In this document: piece by piece, positions 34,617-49,200 of the stretch | Layout of the letters: every line of letters starts with the position of its first letter | How positions within the stretch are numbered: position 1 is the first letter of the stretch | Assembly (NCBI GenBank): GCA_035048495.1 | Contig: CM068547.1 | Location: forward strand, 24,559,913 to 24,623,912 | DNA: 64,000 bases | Direction: 5' to 3' | DNA from: Euptelea pleiosperma | Taxonomy: Eukaryota; Streptophyta; Magnoliopsida; Ranunculales; Eupteleaceae | The notes under the pieces: model-generated | Seen by the model: only the letters and a program-made list of their open reading frames with translations | Databases searched by the model: none | What the model was told of the DNA's origin: nothing | Position numbers and translations under genes: made by a program

Positions 34617-35745
34617 CTACAACTTTGGATTTAATAAATGGCTCAGACCTGAGTTGTCCATGGGGTTTCTAGCAGCTACCAGCTCAATCTCCTTGATGTC
34701 AACCACCACAACATCGGAGGTGAGGAAGATTCTAGCCACGGAGGCTGCATACTCGAAGCAACATCTCACCACCTGATTTCAAAATACAACAATCTATTAG
34801 ATTTTAGACCAAATTTAAGCATTCGAAATTGTGATAAATCAGCAGTACAATGATTTAAAAGATAGTTTAATGTGCAACTCATCCAACAATAAACCTGGTA
34901 AAACTCAATCTCGAACCAAGATATTAGCAACTAACATCACACAATGCGGCTGAACCAACTTACACACCTCTTAAGAGGAAAACTCTAATCCCTGACAAGA
35001 CTCGGCTCTCATATTGTTCAAAAAAATGACCGACATATTATGACTAGCAGCATGCCTTACATCAGATGACTTGTCATTTCCTAATAGTTTCAAAGTAAAA
35101 CTCAATCTTGAACCAAGATATTAGCAACTAACATCACACAATGCGGCTTAACCAACTTACACACCTCTTAAGAGGAAAACTCTAATCCCTGACAAGACTC
35201 GGCTCTCATATTGTTCAAAAAATGACCGACCTATTATGACTAGTAGCATGCATTACATCAGATGACTTGTCATTTCCTAATAGTTTCAAGTCATTCCTAC
35301 ATCAATTCTATTTTTTTTCAAATACAAGTGCAGCTTTAAATCCCAAGCGATACTTCAAATGAAAGCAACAAGAGTAAGTCAACTCATCATCCTCATGATG
35401 TGAAAATAAAATTCATAATAGTGTAAATTACCTTGGTATAGGATAAATTCTTCCAGTAGCCATCAAATCCTCATATTTCACAGTTGCAACATTGTAACCA
35501 TACTTAGGATTGTCGCTGGAGAGCACCTGAAGAAAGAACAAAACAGAACAACACCAGTCAACTAGATATTTGAGCTTGCATATACACCAAATGGTCCTTC
35601 ATAAATTTATATAAAATGTAGCAGCTAATATAGGTACAAGATGCGCGAATACCTTCTCCATGACCACGCTCCCATTGTCACCCACATTTTTGGCAATTAA
35701 CTTCAGCGGATATACTCAATGCCCTCTAACAATATCTGCTCCAAC
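34617..35745 (-). pseudogene. Captured chaperonin-60 subunit beta fragment (CPN60B C-terminal exons)
   Basis: Three minus-strand exons with AG acceptors are seen: 35745-35653 (VGADIV, YPLKLIAKN, NGSVVMEK), 35526-35432 (VLSSDNPKYGYNVATVKYEDLMATGRI) and 34772-34617 ([34 protein letters not shown]). This is the C-terminal end of plastid chaperonin-60 beta, the RuBisCO-binding protein subunit that folds proteins in the chloroplast stroma. The first exon has an internal stop. The second has a 2-base insertion before its donor (YPIPR for the usual DPTK), so the frame is broken. The last exon ends at a new TAG after NPMDNSG. Introns are kept, so capture was from genomic DNA. Confidence 0.85.
34898..35288. 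repeat. Tandem direct repeat, about 197 bp, two copies
   Basis: The stretch starting 'gtaaaactcaatctcgaacc' and ending 'catttcctaatagtttcaaa' is repeated at once with few changes. It lies in what corresponds to the intron between the last two CPN60B exons. On the minus strand one frame reads KLLGNDKSSDVRHAAS, which might be another captured fragment, but I do not recognise it. Confidence 0.85.
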
Positions 35746-38512
<2,767 letters not shown>

Positions 38513-38794
38513 ACGACTTGATCTCAAGCTAGGGTTTCATAGAGAGAGAATAAGAATAAAATGATGCACTTATAAAATGGCAGAAACGGCGAAGGGTGAG
38601 GAATGACGAAGGGTTGCACAGAGGGCAAACGGTAGAAAATGACCAACTACAAAAGAAGGGAACGGGAAAAGAGAGAGAGAGAGGGAGAAAAAGGAAATGA
38701 GAGGGAGGGAAAATAGGGTTGTTTTTTGTGATTAAGTAATTGAAAAAGGAGAAAAGATGTAATACGGTATTCCTGACAAGTTTCGCCATGCGGA

Positions 38795-39080
38795 AGCACA
38801 TTTTTGATACCCACAGTTGCCATCTGGGCCCACTAACTGCATGGATGTTTAGCTCACCCTTTGTGGGATATACAGACCAAAAATCACTATGATCAGTAAT
38901 CTCTAGCCATTAGAATTTGGTACCTTTTAATGTGTGATTCTACCCGTTGGATTCAACCTTTTTTAGTAATAAAACTAACCACTAAAAATATCTAACGGGC
39001 TGATTTTTTATAGGAATGTTTAGCAAGGGATGGCTAAACATCCATGCGGTTAGTGCTTCATGATGGAAGTGGTGAGTAAT
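38795..39080. repeat. Foldback MITE, G-box family, copy inside the CACTA
   Basis: The left arm has 'cagttgccatctgggcccactaactgcatggatgtttagc' and the right arm 'ggctaaacatccatgcggttagtg'. This subtype resembles the copy at 44070-44360 and lacks a clear CACGTG core. It is the innermost insertion of the nest. Confidence 0.6.
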
Positions 39081-39366
39081 AAATATCCTGCTTCCTCCCA
39101 CCAAAAAGCGTGACGTATATACCTTGTTAGATCACGACCCTCTGAAAATGACTAAAACTGCCACAATTATAAATGTAAGACTTAGTCCGTCGTTTTATAA
39201 AAAGACGCAAAATGCAACGGACTTGGTCCATTTTTGTCTTTAAAAATGGCCTAAGTCTGTCATTTTTTCGCACCTTTTCAAAACGACGGACTTGGTCTAT
39301 TGTTTTTCGCGCCTTTTTGGTTAATAATTTCCTCAAATTGCTGTAGTGTGATCCCTTGCTCACATT

Positions 39367-41513
39367 GCTTTGAAGGACATTGTATATCTGCTTGTTTCTT
39401 TCAATCAAGGCATCAACATCATCTAAGCGAAACGAGTCTTGGAGGAAACTCATTGCTTGATCCCTTTGTGCAACCTGTGTACAAACATATGCATTGTTAA
39501 TTCACTATTGATTACTTGTGTACAGTGAACATCAGTTTGAATAAGATGCTTACCCAAGAATCATATGATCCAACGGTAGGTGGATCTGTCGGAGCCATTT
39601 GTGCCATTTGCACTCTTGGATCATACCCACTCCTATTGTCAGGGTTCTACACATGAATGTATGAAATCCTATGGAACCATGCAAGATAATTATTTTTACA
39701 GTCTGATGTATTCACAATTGATCTCCACGTGCCCTCATGGATAATACATGGTTATACTATTGATCCTAGAAGTGATCTAGTACAGCATAGACAACCTTGC
39801 TTATATTGTTTACTTTTGGCTCATCGCATGGCTTCTATCGGCTCTAGTGGAGGGGAAGTGATACTCTATCCAAATTGTTGTAAAACCCGAGAAGGATGAA
39901 ATTGTTCTACGATATGAAAGCAGCTCAAGGGACCAGTGAATAAGGCAATATCAATAAATGGATATGCACCTCCCATCTCTTTATATGGGTCCCACGTGAC
40001 CTGCAATAAATATAAAGTAAACGTGTCTGATGAAGACGTAATCATAAAAAAAATGAGTATATAACAAGACATGTATAAGTTATTAACTCATGTGCTTCGG
40101 AAAAGTCAAGTGCCTCCGCAACACTCTCAAATTGGCCTCTGGATCTCCACCTGATGGTGTTAGAAACCAACGTTTGGCTCATGGATCGCCAATTTTGAAC
40201 TCTAGATTTGGCGTTGGTCTTGTAAATGGAAAGTGTTCATAGACCCATGCCTACAACACATCAAAAATGATAAACAAAAGTAGCTCAAAGTATTAAATAT
40301 AAATATATATTTGAAAAATATACCTCCACTAGTATCAAATAGCTAGCAATCTGCTTTACTCCTGACTTTGACGCTAATCTCAACTGTCGGTATAGATATG
40401 TCAGAGCACCTACCACCCTAGCGTATGTAGCTACTTCTCTGAGGTCCCGCAAGAGTTGAAGATACATAATAGGTACCCTTTTCCAGTCTTGTGTACACCC
40501 CAGCAAATACAAAATATGTCACCTCACAACGTACTCGCACTGCTCATTAGAAGGATTCGTATCAAGGTTTTCAAAGATAAGCCTCAGCCACTTCATCTTT
40601 ACTGTGTTGCCCTTATTCAAAACTAGCTCAGTTATGGCAACATGTTGCTTGACCCCCAACATCTCTACAAGCAAGTGAACGACTTGCTGGGGTGACAACG
40701 CATCCAACCTTGTCACCGAACGACCTTCAGTTGGGATACGTATAATCTGGTACATATCGTCCAAGGTGATTGTTATCTCACCAAATGGGAGATGGATTGT
40801 ATTTGTCTAAGGGTACCACCTCTCAACAAACCCTGAAATAAGTACTCGATTGTTTGTTCTATACGAATATATTGCCAAATTAAACAACCTTGTACGTCTT
40901 AACACAATCCTAAAATGACGTGGCGTAGTGGACCAATCCAAGTCTCTTGATTTTTATGGTATGTTGTATGCATCTAAGTAGCGATTGTTCCTACATATTA
41001 GTAACATATATTAGTAACACATATTATAAACAACGGGTCAAATATGACATCTATTTTTACTTTATGCTCCCAGATAAAGTAAGCATCATGCATTTTGAAA
41101 CTTCTCAAAATTACAGGATTAAAAGGACATCCGGGGAACCCACCATGTAAAATTGTAGCGTACTGGGGGTGTACATGATAGTACTATTTTTTCGGATCGA
41201 CTACTTCTTTTACCAAGACATCTTCTTCTTCTTCTGTCGAGCCTTCTTCTTCTTCTCCTTCTTCTTCTACTAAGGCTTCGTCTTCTTCAGTCGATGCTTC
41301 TGACACATCATCTTCTTCTTCTTCAACTTGTTCATCATATTGAATGTAACGAAATAGTTCATCCATAATTTATTGTTGTTGTATATCTGGCCATTCTTTA
41401 CGGCTTCTTCTTTCAGATGCCGTATGAGAAATCAGGGGAGGTGGTAGCGGAGGAGGATTTGACGTACTAGGAGAGTTACTCTTTCCTATAACTTTATGAA
41501 TTGCTCGACGCAT
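39367..41513 (-). pseudogene. Plant mobile domain (PMD) gene of the MULE, decayed
   Basis: Read from ATG at 41513: MRRAIHKVIGKS, a Pro-rich stretch, one stop, an acidic Glu/Asp-rich stretch (41366-41184), then HGGFPGCP at about 41120-41150. After that come PMD motifs: DDMYQIIRIPTEGR (about 40763-40720), EYVVRHILYLLGC and ALTYLYRQLRLASKS (40430-40375), WDPYKEM and HPSRVLQQFG (about 39990-39870). These resemble the retroviral aminotransferase-like plant mobile domain, also found in MAIN/MAIL proteins and in transposons. The frame 39453-39352 ends at the CACTA joint and continues in frame past the insertion at 33918-33855. Several stops and frameshifts exist. Its biochemical role in transposons is unknown. 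Confidence 0.75.
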
Positions 41514-43273
41514 TGTTATCGAAACCAATCAATCAATACCATTCAAAAATTTAAAATAAACAACTTAAGATGTAACATCACGTATACATTTTGAAACGTA
41601 AGATTCATTATATACAAATTCTCTGAGACATTTTATCAAACAGTTTATACCCACAATAAACATTCAACAAGTAATGTAGGTTATTCGATGCATTACGAAG
41701 AAAAATATATAAGAACAATATAATAACTTACCTTGAATTTATGACTTACCTTGGATTTGGTGGCGAAAAATAATATTTTCTTGTAAAAATCAAAAAATCT
41801 CCTTGAGTGGAACAAGAATGATGGGTTTCGGTGGATAAAGATCGAAAAATCTCCTTGAGTGGAACAAGATGATTTGGTGTAGGTGGATCAATCACTTTCA
41901 ATGGAGTCTGTAGGAGAAAAATATTTGATCTCATCCTACACAATCTTCGAGATTAAAATAATTCGTATCTCGAGGTAGATCTGCCAGGTGGATAGAATCT
42001 GATGCACTTACGATTCTGAACTCCTCACTACAACTGACGAGATGATTTTTTCAGGGACGGCGGTGGTGCACCTGTTGACAATACTCCGACGCTCAAGTCA
42101 GTATGTAGTCTCTCTTCTAGATAGATTACTCAAGCAAAAAGAGTTATTAAGAAAGTCTTCTTAATCTTAAATCAAATGATTAAGACCCTTTTCCCAGTTT
42201 TAGACATAATGTATTTATAGACTGAGAATTGGCATGACTGATTTGCTACGCGTCTACTTCTCGTTAGTTAGATCCGATCCAGGAAGAATCTGTTAGATAC
42301 AACTTCTTCATGTTGGATCTAAACTTCTCTCATTCAGTTAGATCTAAAACAGCTGAGGTGTCAGCTGTTGTGACAGATATTTTGAATGAAAGAAAGTGAC
42401 ATGAATATGATAATGATCGAATCTGCTGCCAAGTGGCATTTCTACATAGACGCTCAATGTGTACTTGATCCATTGGTTTGGGATACTTATCTGTTTAGAT
42501 GAGTTTTGATGTCATACTTGTAGGGAAAGGAAGAAAGCTTCACCTGTTAAGTATAGACGTAAATACTGACGAGAATGATTGATTGTCTTGATCACCAAGT
42601 ATAATGTTGAATTCGTCGGGACAGCTTGAATGCTAATCTCGTCATATATAATGATGAACTTGTCGGGATGAGTTGAATGTCAATCCCGTCAAGTATAGTG
42701 TTGAACTTGTCGGGATGAGTTTAATGTCAATCTCGTTAAGGTGTTGAACTGTCGAGATGAGTTTAATGCCAATCCTGTCAAGTAAGGTGTTATATAATTT
42801 TATCGGGAAGGATTGAATGCCTTACTGACAAATTTATTGCTAAACCTTTAATGAATTTCGTTACTTACCTGTCTAGACATGCAATTTCTTCGGGCGTCTT
42901 ATCCGACACGTGGCTCCATCTGTTTACAAGTGACATGCGACTGAAAAAGGTTGATAGTTGTCTCTGCAGATCTCTTTGGCACATTTATTCACACGTGCTT
43001 CAAGATGTCAGATGTCGATCTTTTGTATTTCACACATGCTTTGTTAGTGACACATGTAACTATCTCATTGGCCAAAAAATATGGTACCCACAGAGTCTTC
43101 GGTGGAGGATGATTTGGTGGAGTATGATTCGGTGGCCCGCGATGGACTCTTCGGTGGAGGGAGGATGAAGTGATAAATCTCATTCAATGGTATCTCGGTC
43201 TATGATTTTTTTAGATGGGTGTGTCTATGAAGTGGGTGTATATAAGTTGGATGCAACTTATAGTATGTGTAGA
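41514..43273. other. MULE right flank with LTR-like and repeat sequence
   Basis: Upstream of the PMD gene this 1.7 kb contains 'ggtggtgcacctgttgacaatactccgacgctcaagtcag'-type sequence (42060-42105), which resembles the transcribed part of plant Ty3/gypsy LTRs. It also has a short duplication ('aaaaatctccttgagtggaa' at about 41790-41860) and the tandem array at 42600-42830. I could not find both ends of an LTR. Confidence 0.35.
42600..42832. repeat. Tandem repeat, about 48 bp, five degenerate units
   Basis: Units of the form 'gttgaacttgtcgggatgag' plus 'ttgaatgtcaatcccgtcaagta' repeat about five times with growing divergence at the ends. The TCGGGA and TCCCGT blocks give each unit an internal inverted character. 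No coding role. Confidence 0.75.
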
Positions 43274-43322
43274 TAAGTTGTGGGTGTAACTAAAAAAACA
43301 GTGTGTGCAATTAACGCCACCC
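43274..43322 (-). repeat. Right terminal inverted repeat of the MULE
   Basis: Inverted copy of 29300-29348 with four differences, ending ...CGCCACCC. LINE RNase H codons resume directly after the duplicated target site. Confidence 0.9.
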
Positions 43323-43674
43323 TTTTGTCATCATGAATGTAATTATTCTACGGACTGCATAGCCTCCTTGGCTTTCTCTTGGACTAATACTTTTATTTGG
43401 TCTTCCCCTCCCCCTGAGTTATTCCTTTTTGTAAGAGAGAGAGAGAGGCTTGGCTTCGAATTTTTAAGATAATGATCTGGTTGACAAAAAAAACTCTTGC
43501 TTATAGATGATCTTAGGGGTGCTAGCAAGCAATGCTTTAATGCAAGAAAATTCCTTAAAAGCCACGTATTTCTTGTCTTTTCTTGTGTTGTATATATGCT
43601 GTTAAAAGGTAATTCCTTCCTGAGAAATTTTTTGACCCTGGCATTTTTTATCTCAACATTGAGCCGCAACTAAA

Positions 43675-43965
43675 AATGCCATGTGGCACACTCTTAGAGA
43701 TCATTAACCGTATGGATGTTTGAATCATTCCAGGTCCACCTGCATACCAAAACTCAGTCTGATTGGTGGTTTCTACGCATTGGATACCAGTACCGCAAAA
43801 TAATGCTCAAATCCCACGGTTGAAAATGAACCATGAAAAAGACTCAATTTAACCGATAGAAACCACCAATCAGGCTAATTTTAGTATGCAGGTCCACCTA
43901 AGGATGCTTCAAACATCCGTACAGTCAATGATGTCTAAGAAGTTGCCACGTGGGTTTTTAGATGC
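43675..43965. repeat. Foldback MITE, G-box family, copy right of the nest
   Basis: The left arm has 'gccatgtggcacactcttagagatc' and 'accgtatggatgtttgaa'. The right arm has 'caaacatccgtacagtcaatg' and 'ttgccacgtggg'. The centre retains 'gataccagtaccgcaaaataatgctc'. Confidence 0.7.
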
Positions 43966-44069
43966 TGCCCAGACGCTCGGATGAAAAAAAAAATACTAGG
44001 ATAAAAAAATGGGTCGTGATGTAACAAGGTATACCCGAGATCTTTTTATTTGCGGAATTTTTGGTAGTC

Positions 44070-44362
44070 ACCACTGCCATCTGGGCCCACTGACTGCATG
44101 GATGTTTAGCCCGCCCTTTAATAGACATTCATACAAAAAATCAGCTTGTTTAATGAATTTTAGCCGTTGGTTTTAGTACTCAAATGATGGTCGTATTCAG
44201 CGGCTATAAGAATGCCTTAAATGGTGCTAAAAAGTGTTAAAATCTAATGGTTATAAATTACCAATCAAGGTGATTTTTGGTACGTATATCCACCAAGGGG
44301 TGAGATAAACATCCAAGCGGTCAGGGGGCCCAGACGGCAGCGATGGCTACCAAAAATGCCGC
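44070..44362. repeat. Foldback MITE, related subtype
   Basis: The left arm has 'cactgccatctgggcccactgactgcatggatgtttagc'. The right arm has 'gataaacatccaagcggtcagggggcccagacggcagcgatgg'. It shares this subtype with 38795-39080. An outer match 'ttgcggaatttttggtagtc' / 'ctaccaaaaatgccgcttccgcaa' extends the stem on both sides. Confidence 0.7.
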
Positions 44363-44531
44363 TTCCGCAAATGAACAGTTTCAGGCATACCTTGTTACAT
44401 CGTTTTCCTAAAAAAATTTCTCCTCCATTCTTGGGACTTGGGAGAGAGTACAATGTAAGTGCGAGCTTGCTAAGTTGTCGAGACGTGTGGGTAAACCTAG
44501 ATATGTAAAACTTCCATCACACGAAATTGAA

Positions 44532-44650
44532 AATCACACAATCACCAGCCAATGAGTTCTCGGCACGTACACAAGTGCTTTTGCAACGTACCAATTGATT
44601 TCGCTTTTAGGTGTACGTGCCGAGAACTCATTGGCTGTGTTTGTGTGATT
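44532..44650. repeat. Near-perfect 40-bp inverted repeat with short loop
   Basis: Arms 44532-44572 and 44611-44650 are complementary over about 40 bases with about three differences. The inner 24 bases, from 'ccaatgagttctcggcac' to 'gtacac', match exactly. The loop is 38 bases. RNA from either strand would form a strong hairpin of precursor-miRNA size. It could equally be a small foldback MITE. No target duplication was identified. Confidence 0.7.
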
Positions 44651-44754
44651 CGCAATCCCATTGTGACAGAAGTTTTACTCAACCTAGATCCGCTTCCCCA
44701 AATAAAAACAAAAACAAATTTTGCTGCAGTCGCTCTCGTTGCAGCGTGGTGCGG

Positions 44755-45240
44755 TGATTGAGATGGGTCACTTGATTAATTGACCAAAACTGGATTTGTT
44801 CACCTATGGATGGGGAAGACATCCATACGATCAGGTTACTTGTCTTTAAGAATGTACCACGTGGCTTATACTGTGGTGACGTCCGCCATCAAGATTTGTT
44901 CGAGCTGCAGCAACAAGATTTTCAAGTACGACGTACCTTTCACAGACACGTGGATGGGTCCCACTTCCAGACTGGCACTTAATTTCGAGTAACCGAGCGT
45001 CAGCGAGACCTTTTTTCCTCACGGACTTCTTTGATCGCAGACGCTCACAGCCGTCCGTATATGCCACATGGCCTACTTTTAGAGACCACTGACCGCATGG
45101 ATGTTGGCACATACCTACATGGACCTACGGGCCTAAAAAAAACCCCACTATGATTGGTGATTTCTAACCGTTTATATTTGAGTCTTTTCTGATACGATCA
45201 TTTTTTTTGTGGTAAACAGATCTGACGGTTAGAAATCACT
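44755..45240. repeat. Two partial foldback-family arms
   Basis: 44755-44880 is a right arm ('gaagacatccatacgatcagg', 'gtaccacgtggcttatactgtgg'). 45055-45240 is a left arm ('atgccacatggcctac', 'gaccgcatggatgttggc') plus central sequence. The DNA between them is not recognised. They may be two halves of one element separated by an insertion. Confidence 0.55.
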
Positions 45241-45274
45241 AATAACTCAGTGTAGCTACACCTAGGATTCGGCT

Positions 45275-45540
45275 ATGATCGCTGACCGTATGGATGTTTG
45301 GCGCAACCCTCGGTGAACCTAGAGAGCAAATTAGCTTGATTAGTGATTTCTAGGCGTTGGATTGGAGTCTTTTTCTTGGGTTGATTTTCAACCGTGGGAT
45401 TTGAGCATTATTTGGGGTACAAGATATAAAGGTTTGAAATTACTAATTAGGCCGAGTTTTTTATGTAGGTCTACCTCGGGATGGGTCAAACATCGATACA
45501 GTCAGTGATCTCTAATAGTATGCCACATGGTTACATAATG
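45275..45540. repeat. Foldback MITE, G-box family, copy upstream of VAP
   Basis: The left arm has 'gctgaccgtatggatgtttggc' and 'gagcaaattagcttgattagtgatttc'. The right arm has 'gggtcaaacatcgatacagtcagtg' and 'tatgccacatgg'. The core on the right arm is CACATG. It lies about 0.7 kb upstream of the VAP start codon. Confidence 0.65.
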
Positions 45541-45543
45541 TGG

Positions 45544-45567
45544 TCCGTCATCAACGTTGATGACGGA
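45544..45567. promoter_or_regulatory. Perfect 24-bp palindrome with two TGACG motifs
   Basis: The half-site TCCGTCATCAAC is followed directly by its exact reverse complement. Each half carries TGACG, the core bound by plant TGA-type bZIP factors, and the centre is AACGTT. Its position 640 bp upstream of the VAP start codon would suit a promoter element, but function is inferred. Confidence 0.45.
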
Positions 45568-45699
45568 TTCAGTCAACAAAGTTCTACTCGTCCGTGTCCA
45601 CGTGGCTCATAGACGTCCGTGATCGTCCGTTAAAAAAAGACTCCGCGTCAGCAACGCGTTGGAAGACACGTGTCGGTACTAGGCGAGATCCTTCTCTGT

Positions 45700-46209
45700 A
45701 CCGATGAAGCGCTGTCATGAATTATCAAGCAGTTCGCTCTCATTTTGCGTTCATGCCGAAAACGAATGAAGAAGAAAGGATTAATGAGAGGGAGGGTGTG
45801 CAGGATAAGAACTTGACCTCTCTTTCTCTCTCTATATTTCCCTCTTTTCATCTCAACGGAAACCCTAGATTTTCGATCTTCTCGAATTCTCTGAAGTAAT
45901 CATCAGACATCAGCACCGATTTTCATGGAGATCTCTTCGAATTGAATTTGGACCGAGCATTCCGTCATTTTCGCCGTTAGTTCCACTGCATGTTAACGGT
46001 AATTCCTCTTCGGAACCACATTTGTGAGTTCTTCGATCCTGAATTTTCGTTAGATTTCTGTTTTTCTTTTGTCCTTTTCTGTTTGATTTGATTCTCTTTC
46101 TTGGTCGAGCTCGAGCTGCAATTTTTTTTATCTAGGTATTACTATTTTATGGCAGGTTTTGGTCGGTTTTAGGGCTTGATCCTCGTTTTGAGATCAATCT
46201 AGTGCAATC
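45700..46209 (+). other. Promoter and 5' leader of the VAP gene
   Basis: CT-rich stretches and 'gaaaccctag' (45860) near 45820-45870 look like a plant 5' UTR. A donor-like GGTAATTC at about 46000 and an acceptor-like tract before 46200 hint at a leader intron. The exact transcript start is not determined. Confidence 0.35.
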
Positions 46210-49200
46210 ATGAGTAGTAGTAACCAGTTTATCTCTGTTTATCCCGAAGACCTCACGTTTCAGTGTAAGCAACCTCGTCTCTATCGTTAGTTTCTTTTCT
46301 CTGTTCCAATTTTATGCAAATTTTGCTTCCATTGCATGGATTTTGGTTATTCACCGAAGAGAGTAAGTTCAACTTGAGTTGTATGCATGGAATTATTCGT
46401 TGTCCTGTGCTAAGTGATCTGAATGCATATTGGTTATCTGGAAAGATCAGCTCCGATCCTTCATAACACGTGTGTCGAGGAGCATTTTGAATCTGCTGAG
46501 AGTGATAGAGGGGCTTCAAAAGCACATCCATTGATAGACCCTTTTTTATTGTTAGCAAGCAGACATATTAGATGAAATCATAAACCTCAATAGCATGGAA
46601 GACCAGTTGAACGTGAAAATAAATTTTAAGAAACTCTTCCTTGATCTCTTTGCTGGTCTGTGGTGCTGCCTGACATCAATTTTTCTTTTCCAGAATTTCT
46701 TCTGTTCTTGTTTTGTAGTTGTTTGTTTTACTCTAGTGATCATTTAACTTAGACAGACACATGAGTCTGTTCCAGATACTTAGTTGCATGAGCAAGAGGG
46801 AAAACCAATATTTCTTACTTCCAAAATAATTGGGGAGCAAGGTGGGGAAACAGGTTGTATTTGGAGCAGGGGCTGATAGGGAGCACTATATGACAAATCA
46901 AACAGGTTTGTTTCCTATATAACAAGCTCAAAAAAATTGAACCTATTTATGTATATATTAATACAAGCTTAGGTTTTTTATTTTATCTAGATTCTACAAG
47001 CAACAGAACTACGATATTGGAAAGATTAGTGGTGTTGAAGGTGGATCTATTAAAGAAATAGTACCACCATATAATCAGTATTGATTGGGAGGAAGAGGTG
47101 GTTTTGAAGTGGATACAACATCTTAGGTAGAGGCTTTCTGCAATTAAGGTCAGATATGGACACCAGGACATGGGATAACCTAACATCATGACATGTTCTT
47201 ACAGTTAATTTGATTGTATAGCATAGAAGTTAGATTTATTTAAATCATCATTAGTACATGTAAGTGTAGACCATAAAATTATGTTAATTGGCAACTGGAT
47301 ATTTTTTAACCATACATTGGTTTATAAGAAATAGCTGAAAAAAATTTAAGAAAAAGATAAGCTAAATGTGGTAGATTTAATATGAGCGATGATGGGATGT
47401 GCCGAACATGCTTGTTTGGAAAACTAGTTACTAACAAATCATATTGTTCTTGTTACTTGGGTATGCTCTCTTGCTTTTTTATGAAACTTGTTCTAGAGAA
47501 GTTCTTGTCGGTTCATGATCAGTGACATTCCTGTGACCAGTTGAGCTGGAAAAACAATGCTATTGTGATCTCAAAGTAGCGAACACCACAGAACACCATG
47601 TTGCCTTCAAGGTACTACTTGCATTACACTATTGAACCATTTCTTCTATTTTTTATTGATAACCAGTTGGTTTGTGTTGGACTTGAATTTTGCCTATTGC
47701 ATTTTTTACTAGGTCAAAACCACATCACCCAAGAAGTACTTTGTACGACCCAATACTGGTGTTATACAACCTTGGGACTCATGTTTCATAACAGGTACCA
47801 CTTTTTAGTTTGTCACAATCTTATGATAGAAAATTCAAGGTTCCTGTCAGATACACCATATGGATCGTTTTCCCATGTCTAGCCATACACATTGCCCATG
47901 TGCAGAGAAGTGACCCACCATTCATGGGTTTCAGTTAGGAGATCTCTAACACCAAAAATCAACCTGGTTGGATGACAATATCCATCCTTCTGATTAAACT
48001 TCTTGTGAGTGTTCTGCATATTTTTCTGACTGTCATAAGGTGGAAAATCAGATACAAGTATCTCATCCAGTCATTTCTTGGTTTAAGAAATCTCTAAGTG
48101 GAACCCATTGAGTGCCTATGCACATGTACTATGTGTACCTTTCGGCTGTTGGTTAGTTGTCACTATGGTCATCTCTATGGGTATCATAATATTTCCTCGT
48201 CATGTGGATATGGTTTCTACTTATTTATATTGGTTTTGAACTTGTCTTTTGGCTATGAAGTCACCCTCCAAGCTCAACGAGAATATCCTCCTGATATGCA
48301 ATGCAAAGATAAGTTTCTCCTGCAAAGTACAATAGTACCTTCGAATACTGACGTTGATGAGATCCCACAAGATACTGTAAGATTGTTTTCATGGAGAATA
48401 ATGTTTTCTCTTACTAGCAGAATGGCATCTTCTTTTCCCTTTAATTTCAAAAATAATGATTATTATTACATACAGTTCAACAGAGATGGTGAAAAAGTGA
48501 TAGAGGAGTGCAAGCTTAAGGTTGTTTATGCATCTCCTGCGTCGGGTCATGGGAATTCAGAAGATGATCAATTTTCTTCCAGGAGCTCCAAACGAAGTTT
48601 CGACACCAACTCTGTGAGATATTCAATTTAACTTCTTCTTTCGGTGTAGCTAAGCCCATATATGTTTGATGGATTGTAGAAGAAATATGTTTTACTTTCT
48701 GTCTTTTGATTCCTTGCTTACAGATTATCATGCTCTCTCTCTCTCTATCTCTGGATCATTCCGATGTTCGTAGAACAGTTTAAAAGTTGAAGAATTATGG
48801 ACCTTTTATTTTTATCGTTAACTTAAAAACCACATTTGATGGGGTTAGAAATTTCAGAATGTGCTATTTTTTGTAGGGATGATCTATATGGCGAGGAGAT
48901 CATCCTCACCAAAAAACAGCTATTGATTTATCTTCCACATGGGTACGCCAAAATTGTTCTAAAAAATGTTGTATGAAATTGTTGTCCCCCGATCCCGACA
49001 CACACACATATATATATATACACACACTGTGATCAATCCAAAGAGAAAGAAGTGTCTTAGTTTGTAGTCATGTGGGCACTAGTGTCTTGTGTATTTTTCA
49101 AAGCCTTAGTGGATGAGGTGTATGCTTTGGGAGCAGTTTTGCATCTTTGATAAGCGTTGAAACATGTTTGGAAAGCCTTGAGGCATAACCATTTAATGCC

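Noticed and set aside
41184..41366. Acidic Glu-rich frame as an independent small gene
   Set aside because: It is continuous in orientation and order with the PMD gene and is best read as its N-terminal acidic linker.
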